Shown here piece by piece: positions 59,429-64,000 of a stretch of 64,000 nt of DNA. The stretch's first letter is position 1. Every line of letters starts with the position of its first letter. Source of the stretch: Sphingomonas montanisoli. GTDB lineage: Bacteria; Pseudomonadota; Alphaproteobacteria; Sphingomonadales; Sphingomonadaceae. Location: the NCBI RefSeq assembly GCF_008274695.1, contig NZ_VTOU01000001.1:806001-870000 (forward strand), read 5' to 3'. The position numbers and the translations under genes are program-made. Below the pieces are notes generated by a model. The model was not told the origin of the DNA. It saw only the letters and a list, made by a program, of their open reading frames with translations, and did no database searches.

Positions 59429-60304
59429 TCAGAAAATCGGGAGCGGCAGCGCCGCGATCTTGTCCGCGCCACCGACGCGATCGATGTAGCCGGCCTCGTC
59501 GGCGCCGATCACCTCGGCCATATATTTGTCCCAGCCGCCCTCTTCGGCGGCGCTGGCGGTGTAGGCCTTGAGCGCGCCCATATCCCAGCCATAGCTGGGC
59601 GGCAGCGAGCTTGGGTGTGCGCCACATTTCGCCTCGATCACGCCGTGGACGAAACAACGTTCGAAGATGTTCGCGCGGGCGTCGTCGGGGTGGCTGAAGT
59701 CCATCCGCTCGACGACTTCCTCGGCCGAAACATAGGTGCGGGTCGCCGCCTTGGCGAACCACTCGTCATAATAGGTGTCCGGCCCCAGCGCCTGGACATT
59801 GCCCCAATGATCGGCGCGCTGGACATGGATCAGCGCCGCGTCGAGCTTGAGCGCCGGCATCGCCACGAGCACCTCGCCATCGTCATAGGGCGACGTGACC
59901 GTCTTGAAACCGTTATGCGTCATCAGGTCGGTGCCGAAGCCCACCCGCGTTGGCAGGAAGGGCAGGCGCAGCGCGGCGGCCTTCAGCCCCCATTGCAGAT
60001 GCGCCTCGTCCAGCTCCATCACCTCGAGCCCGCCCGCCTGGCGCGCCTTGCGGAAGTAGGGCTCCAGCGGGATCGCATCGAGCGAGACGAAGCCGAAGAT
60101 CAGCTTCTTCACCTTGCCCGCCGCCAGCAGCATGCCGACATCCGCGCCGCCATAAGCGACGATGGTGAGATCCTTCAGATCGGAGCGCAGGATCGCGCGC
60201 ACCAGCGCCATCGGCTTGCGGCGCGGGCCCCAACCGGCAATGCCGATCGTCATGCCGTCCGAAAGCTCGGCGACGAAATCGTCGAACGAAAGGCGCTTGT
60301 CCAT
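59429..60304 (-). CDS. ipdA: IpdA-like CoA-transferase-fold alpha subunit (steroid ring C hydrolase)
   Basis: 291 residues from the ATG at 60304. DGMTIGIAGWGPRRKPMALV, LRSDLKDLTIVAYGGADVG, KVKKLIFGFVSLDAIPL, ELDEAHLQWGLKAAALRLPFL and VTSPYDDGEVLVAMPALKLDAA are nearly the IpdA (Rv3551) pattern. First gene of the long minus-strand operon; divergent from the SDR at 60547. Confidence 0.88.
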   Translation of the reverse strand: MDKRLSFDDFVAELSDGMTIGIAGWGPRRKPMALVRAILRSDLKDLTIVAYGGADVGMLLAAGKVKKLIFGFVSLDAIPLEPYFRKARQAGGLEVMELDEAHLQWGLKAAALRLPFLPTRVGFGTDLMTHNGFKTVTSPYDDGEVLVAMPALKLDAALIHVQRADHWGNVQALGPDTYYDEWFAKAATRTYVSAEEVVERMDFSHPDDARANIFERCFVHGVIEAKCGAHPSSLPPSYGWDMGALKAYTASAAEEGGWDKYMAEVIGADEAGYIDRVGGADKIAALPLPIF

Positions 60305-60546
60305 TATGTCCCTGCATCCTCTTGTCATGCGGTCTTGAAGCCGCGCCTATGGAGTTCACGCTAGGTCGATAATCACCATTTGGGGAGCCGGACCCGGCCG
60401 ATTACCGTCGCTCCGGAAATATCATCAAAACAGATGCGCCGAAGCCGCCTATCGAATTTTGTAAACACCGCACTTCGCATTCGGCGCTTTTTTCTCAAGG
60501 CTTCGGGCGATTGATGATCGGCCGATCGAATCGAGGGAGGATGGAT
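60305..60546. promoter_or_regulatory. Divergent regulatory region between ipdA and the SDR gene
   Basis: This 242-bp divergent gap is the only obvious promoter region for the ipd operon. An inverted repeat GCGCCGAA (60436-60443) and TTCGGCGC (60480-60487), followed by TTTTTT, lies in the middle. I found no KstR2-type inverted repeat. A LysR gene is 1 kb downstream and is the nearest regulator. Confidence 0.5.
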
Positions 60547-61287
60547 ATGGCGGACAGGCTGGCGGGGCGGCGGATCATCGTGACGGGGGCGGCATCGGGC
60601 ATGGGCCGCGCGATCGCCCGCCTGTTCGCGGCGGAAGGCGCAAAGTTGGCGCTGATGGACATCACGCCCGAGCCGCTGGCGGCGATCGCGGCCGAAACCG
60701 GCGCCGAGCATCTGGCAGGCGACGTGTCCGACCTCGCTTATCTCGACGATTGCGTCGCGACTTTCGCCAAGGCGCTCGGCGGGATCGACGGCCTCGTCAA
60801 CGCCGCCGGCATCCTGCGCACCGCACCGATCGAGGAGACCAGCCCCGCAATGTGGGACCGCATCCAGGCAGTGAACCTGTTCGGCCCGGCCCAGCTCTGC
60901 CGCATCGCGCTTCCGCATCTGAAGGCTTCCGGCCAAGCCTCGATCGTGAACATCGCTTCGCTCGGTGGCATCCGACCCAATCTCAACATGTCCGCCTATG
61001 CCGCGTCGAAGGGCGGGCTGATCGCCTTCACCAAGGTTCTCGCCGCCGAAGCCGCACCGACGGTGCGCGCCAACGCCTTGTGCCCCGGCTTCATCGCCTC
61101 GCCGATGACCGACGCACTCTATGTCGAGGATCCCTCGCGCCGCGACGTCACCCTTGCCCGCCTCGCGATGAACCGCGCGGGCACGGTCGAGGAGATCGCG
61201 CAGTCGGCCCTGTTCCTCGCATCGCATGAATCGAGCTTCACGACCGGCGCCGTTTTAACGTCGGATGGGGGAAGCTCGTGGCATTGA
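60547..61287 (+). CDS. SDR family oxidoreductase
   Basis: 246 residues. TGAASGMGRAIARLFAAEGAKLALMD, GIDGLVNAAGILRTAP, NIASLGGIRPNLNMSAYAASKGG and FTTGAVLTSDGGSSWH. Start at 60547 because GGGAGG lies 6 nt upstream; the ATG at 60541 is too close to it. Divergent from ipdA and plausibly part of the same catabolism. Confidence 0.88.
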   Translation: MADRLAGRRIIVTGAASGMGRAIARLFAAEGAKLALMDITPEPLAAIAAETGAEHLAGDVSDLAYLDDCVATFAKALGGIDGLVNAAGILRTAPIEETSPAMWDRIQAVNLFGPAQLCRIALPHLKASGQASIVNIASLGGIRPNLNMSAYAASKGGLIAFTKVLAAEAAPTVRANALCPGFIASPMTDALYVEDPSRRDVTLARLAMNRAGTVEEIAQSALFLASHESSFTTGAVLTSDGGSSWH

Positions 61288-61299
61288 GCGCCCAATTTC

Positions 61300-61383
61300 C
61301 GTCACCCCCGCGCAGGCGGGGGCCTATCCAGTGTCGTCGCAAGCGGTGGGCTTGGATGGGTCCCCGCCTGCGCGTGGATGACG
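61300..61383. repeat. Inverted repeat, CGTCACCCCCGCGCAGGCGGGGGCC family (copy 2)
   Basis: Arms CGTCACCCCCGCGCAGGCGG and CCGCCTGCGCGTGGATGACG with inner arms GGGCCTATCCAG and TTGGATGGGTCC, the same layout as 47467-47550, between the SDR and LysR genes. Confidence 0.85.
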
Positions 61384-61394
61384 AAAGTTAAGTC

Positions 61395-62336
61395 ATGGCC
61401 CGCGACGCGACGATCATCCTGCGGCACCTGCCGTACTTCCTCGCGGTCGTCGAGGAGGGGTCACTGCAGGCGGCCGCGGCGCGTCTCAACACCACCCAGT
61501 CGGCGATTTCACGCCGCATCCGCCTGCTCGAATTCGAGATTGGCGACGTGCCCTTGTTCGAACGCAGCGCGCGCGGGATGCGCCTGCTCCCCGCGGGCGA
61601 GGCGCTGCTGACCGAAACGCGCACCGTCCTCGCCGCGATCGGCCGGGCGAAGGCGCAGATCGATGCGATCGCGAGCGGGGTCGCGGGCCGGATCACCGTG
61701 GGCTTCGCCGAAATCCTCGGCCGGCGCACCGACATGCTCGACGCGATCCGCGAATTTGCGGGTCAGCACTCTACGCTCGACATCCAGATGAAGCCGCTCA
61801 TTTCGGAAGAACAGCGCGGCGAGCTGACCGCCGGTACGATCGACCTTGGCCTGCTCTATCATCCGATCGGGGAGGATATCGCGGCGACCCTGTCGGGCAA
61901 CGGGCAGGGTTTTGCGAGCGCGGCGATCCTCGACGATCCGTTCCTGCTCGCCGTCCCCGCCGCGCATCCGATTGCGACGATGGCCGAGCCCCGCCTCGCC
62001 GACCTGGCCGACGAGCCGATCATCTGGGCATCGCACAAGAAGAACCCCCGCCTCTACGATCTGCTGCAGGAGGCCTGCGACCGGCGCGGCTTCGTCCCCC
62101 GCATCGCGATGGAAACGCCGACGTCGGACATCACGATGAAGATCGTCGCGGCCAGCATGGGGATCGGCTTCGTCCCCGCCTCGCTGATCGGCCACGCGCC
62201 CGCCGAAGTCGCGTTCGTCCGCCCGGTCGACCTCGACGTCGCGATGCGTGCCAGCCTGGTCTGGCGCACCACACCCGACGGCGACCTTCCCTACCGCGTC
62301 GCCCAGCATTTCCTCGACCGGGTCTCGCACCTGTAA
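61395..62336 (+). CDS. LysR family transcriptional regulator
   Basis: 313 residues. N-terminal winged HTH with YFLAVVEEGSLQAAAARLNTTQSAISRRIRLLE and FERSARGMRLLPAGEALL, then a LysR substrate domain (GRITVGFAEILG, DLGLLYHP, DPFLLAVPAAHPIA, MKIVAASMGIGFVP). Located near the start of the ipd operon, it is the best candidate for its control, in place of the TetR-type KstR2 of actinobacteria. The inducer is unknown. Confidence 0.9.
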   Translation: MARDATIILRHLPYFLAVVEEGSLQAAAARLNTTQSAISRRIRLLEFEIGDVPLFERSARGMRLLPAGEALLTETRTVLAAIGRAKAQIDAIASGVAGRITVGFAEILGRRTDMLDAIREFAGQHSTLDIQMKPLISEEQRGELTAGTIDLGLLYHPIGEDIAATLSGNGQGFASAAILDDPFLLAVPAAHPIATMAEPRLADLADEPIIWASHKKNPRLYDLLQEACDRRGFVPRIAMETPTSDITMKIVAASMGIGFVPASLIGHAPAEVAFVRPVDLDVAMRASLVWRTTPDGDLPYRVAQHFLDRVSHL

Positions 62337-62350
62337 CCACCCCCTCCACC

Positions 62351-62423
62351 GTTCGTGTCGAGCGTAGTCGAGACACGTTGGCTGGGTATGCGTGAACGTG
62401 TCTCGACTTCGCTCGACACGAAC
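62351..62423. repeat. Inverted repeat, GTTCGTGTCGAGCGTAGTCG family
   Basis: Arms GTTCGTGTCGAGCGTAGTCG and its near-complement (CGACTTCGCTCGACACGAAC), with inner ACACGTT/AACGTGT. A different palindromic family from the others; between LysR and the LLM gene. Confidence 0.8.
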
Positions 62424-62528
62424 GGATGGAAAGAGGCGTTCGAATTTCGCGAAGCCTTCCCTTCGCAATGAGCGCTTTTTTGCGTGTCGGCACAGCGCGA
62501 AAACGCTTTCCAAAGGAGAGCGATTCCC

Positions 62529-63671
62529 ATGAAATTCTCGATGATCTACGAAGCCCAGCTGCTCGATCCGAGCCCGGCGGAGGAGGAGAAGGTGCTGCTC
62601 GAGATGGTCGAGCAGGCGGAAGCGCTCGACGAATATGGCTTCGACACGGTCTGGGCGGTCGAGCATACCGCCCTCACCCAATATGCGCATATGAGCGTGC
62701 CCGAAACCTTCCTCGCCTTCGTCGCGGGGCGCACGAAGCGGATCGGGATCGGGCATGGCGTCGTCTGCCTGATGCCGGCGATGAACCACCCCATCAAGGT
62801 GGCCGAGCGCGTCGCGATGCTCGACATCCTGTCGGGCGGCCGCGTCCATTTCGGCGTCGGCAAGGGCGGCAGCCAGCAGGAGGCGGGCGCCTTCGGCTAT
62901 GACCTCAACACGCTCCAGCCGATCATCGACGAAGCGATGTATCTCGTCCCCAAGATCCTCGCGAACGGCGAGATCGAGCATCACGGGGAGTATATCGACA
63001 TCCCCCACCGCCCGATCCACCCGGCGCCTAAGCAGAAGCCGCATCCGCCGATGTACATGGCGACGACCAAGGCGGAGACTTTGGTCATGGCCGGATCGCG
63101 CGGGATCGGCGCACTGGTGATGGGCTTCGGCGGGCCGGAAGACGTGGCGAAGAAAAGCCGCATCTATCGCGAGGCTTATGCCAAGCGGAAAGCCGAGGAT
63201 CAGGTCGGCTTCGTCCCCCTCGAACATCTGGCGGCCTTATGCCCCACGATCGTCTCGCACGATCGCGAGAAGGCGCGCCGCGTGGGCCTGCGCGGGCAAC
63301 GCTTCTTCGCCGAGGCGCTGGCGCACTGGTATCAGGGCATGCCCAAGCCGACCGGTTACGACCTGTCGGCCGAGGAGCATCTGGAGGCGCTCGAACATCT
63401 GCGCACCGATCGCCACGCCATCATCGGCGAGGACAAGGTCGCGATGGCGCCCGACCCCGGCTATTATGGCGAGGTGCCGCATGCTTACGGCACGCCCGCC
63501 GACTGCATCGCCTATGTCCAGCGCCTGATCGACGCGGGCGCGGATGAAATCCTGTTCCTGTCGCAGATGGGCGGCGTCGAGCATGAGGCGATCATGGAAA
63601 CGATCCGCCTGATCGGCACCGAGGTGATCCCGCACTTCCGCGCGAAGGGAGAGGCGAGGAGCGCGGCGTAG
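62529..63671 (+). CDS. LLM class flavin-dependent oxidoreductase
   Basis: 380 residues. MKFSMIYEAQLLDPSP, EQAEALDEYGFDTVWAVEHTALTQYAHMSVPE, KRIGIGHGVVCLMPAMNHP and LSGGRVHFGVGKGGSQQEAGAF. AAGGAGAG is 8 nt before the ATG. A third luciferase-like monooxygenase in the window, placed next to the ipd operon and its regulator; may oxygenate a steroid-derived intermediate. Bidirectional terminator downstream. Confidence 0.85.
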   Translation: MKFSMIYEAQLLDPSPAEEEKVLLEMVEQAEALDEYGFDTVWAVEHTALTQYAHMSVPETFLAFVAGRTKRIGIGHGVVCLMPAMNHPIKVAERVAMLDILSGGRVHFGVGKGGSQQEAGAFGYDLNTLQPIIDEAMYLVPKILANGEIEHHGEYIDIPHRPIHPAPKQKPHPPMYMATTKAETLVMAGSRGIGALVMGFGGPEDVAKKSRIYREAYAKRKAEDQVGFVPLEHLAALCPTIVSHDREKARRVGLRGQRFFAEALAHWYQGMPKPTGYDLSAEEHLEALEHLRTDRHAIIGEDKVAMAPDPGYYGEVPHAYGTPADCIAYVQRLIDAGADEILFLSQMGGVEHEAIMETIRLIGTEVIPHFRAKGEARSAA

Positions 63672-63685
63672 TCTCCCGGTCCAAC

Positions 63686-63819
63686 CCGTCATGCTGAACT
63701 TGTTTCAGCATCCACTCCTCCGCAAGTGCGAGTTGCCAGAAAGAACGGGCCGGACGGATATATCCGGCTTTATCCGCGTCAACCTCCTAGTGGATGCTGA
63801 AACAAGTTCAGCATGACGG
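63686..63819. repeat. Inverted repeat, CCGTCATGCTGAACTTGTTT family
   Basis: Left arm CCGTCATGCTGAACTTGTTT and right arm AAACAAGTTCAGCATGACGG, with CAGCATCCACT and AGTGGATGCTG inside. Perfect at the ends; between the LLM gene and the terminator. Confidence 0.85.
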
Positions 63820-63822
63820 CCG

Positions 63823-63866
63823 AAAAGGAAAAGGCCGCGTCCCGAGGGACGCGGCCTTTTCCTTTT
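63823..63866. terminator. Strong bidirectional intrinsic terminator
   Basis: A long GC-rich stem (AAAAGGAAAAGGCCGCGTCC with GGACGCGGCCTTTTCCTTTT) closed by a short loop. The stem carries A-runs on one side and T-runs on the other, ending both the LLM gene (plus) and the receptor gene (minus). Confidence 0.85.
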
Positions 63867-63882
63867 CCCCGCTAGGAGAGGA

Positions 63883-64000
63883 TCAGAACGAATACGTCCC
63901 CGTCACCCCATAGCTGATCGGCCGCGCATAGGCGATGGCGTCGGCGAAGGCGGTGACCGAGACGCCCTGGCCGTAGCGGGTGTTGGTGAGGTTCCGGCCC
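63883..64000 (-). CDS. C-terminus of a TonB-dependent receptor (partial)
   Basis: The last 38 codons on the minus strand, ending TGA at 63883-63885. The peptide runs GRNLTNTRYGQGVSVTAFAD and ends PISYGVTGTYSF: the 'NLTN.RY' strand and an aromatic last residue are the standard end of TonB-dependent receptor barrels. The rest of the gene is beyond the window; substrate unknown, but the catabolic neighbourhood fits steroid uptake. Confidence 0.8.
   Translation of the reverse strand, partial: GRNLTNTRYGQGVSVTAFADAIAYARPISYGVTGTYSF

Noticed and set aside
60305-60546. KstR2-type operator upstream of ipdA
   Set aside because: No inverted repeat of the expected form was found in the divergent region.

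Overview
The window reads as chromosomal DNA of a sphingomonad (Alphaproteobacteria, Sphingomonadaceae). The evidence is high GC with GC-rich third positions, several large TonB-dependent receptors, a serine palmitoyltransferase with its own acyl carrier protein, and families of intergenic palindromic repeats typical of this group. Gene density is high, with many 1-4 nt stop/start overlaps. No phage, transposase, rRNA or CRISPR array was seen; one tRNA-Ser is present.

Layout: 0-5 kb, the end of a Tad-type secretion gene, a helix-hairpin-helix membrane protein, a TetR regulator and a TonB receptor/secreted phosphoesterase pair. 5-8.3 kb, a comF-grxC-nitrilase-DUF1178 operon and a methyltransferase. 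8.4-22.7 kb, a dispersed sphingolipid locus: a ceramide synthase candidate (GNAT), a membrane hydroxylase, an LptF/LptG-like permease pair, a DUF2141 protein, a lipid kinase, a Tam41-like nucleotidyltransferase, a hybrid histidine kinase, Spt, ACP and (after an interruption) a CerR-like reductase. The interruption (19.1-21.8 kb) holds repeats, a PycTM-like membrane protein, a STAS-like protein and an AT-rich gene with nucleotide-cyclase-like features. 22.7-27.1 kb, proB, obgE, rpmA and rplU with a GNAT and a TetR. 27.1-36 kb, hspQ, tRNA-Ser(CGA), a second TonB receptor/PhoD pair, two luciferase-like flavin monooxygenases and a Baeyer-Villiger-type monooxygenase. 36-39.3 kb, a Tat-exported class V PLP enzyme, a COQ4-like protein and small unknowns. 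39.3-47.4 kb, a complete kdpFABCDE potassium system.

47.5-60.3 kb is a collinear minus-strand operon that matches, gene for gene, the actinobacterial KstR2-type pathway for steroid C/D rings (HIP degradation): ipdF, fadE30, further FadE subunits, fadA6, echA20, ipdC, ipdB and ipdA, plus MaoC, SDR, a second enoyl-CoA hydratase and a gamma-carbonic-anhydrase-like protein. Neither fadD3 nor kstR2 is present. A divergent SDR, a LysR regulator and a third luciferase-like monooxygenase follow, then the C-terminus of another TonB receptor.

The two most interesting systems are the sphingolipid locus, with a kinase/cytidylyltransferase-like pair and dedicated Lpt-like permeases that together suggest phosphorylated head groups and a dedicated export route, and the steroid C/D-ring operon under apparently non-KstR2 control. 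Family assignments come from reading motifs and from remembered family sequences; no database search was run.
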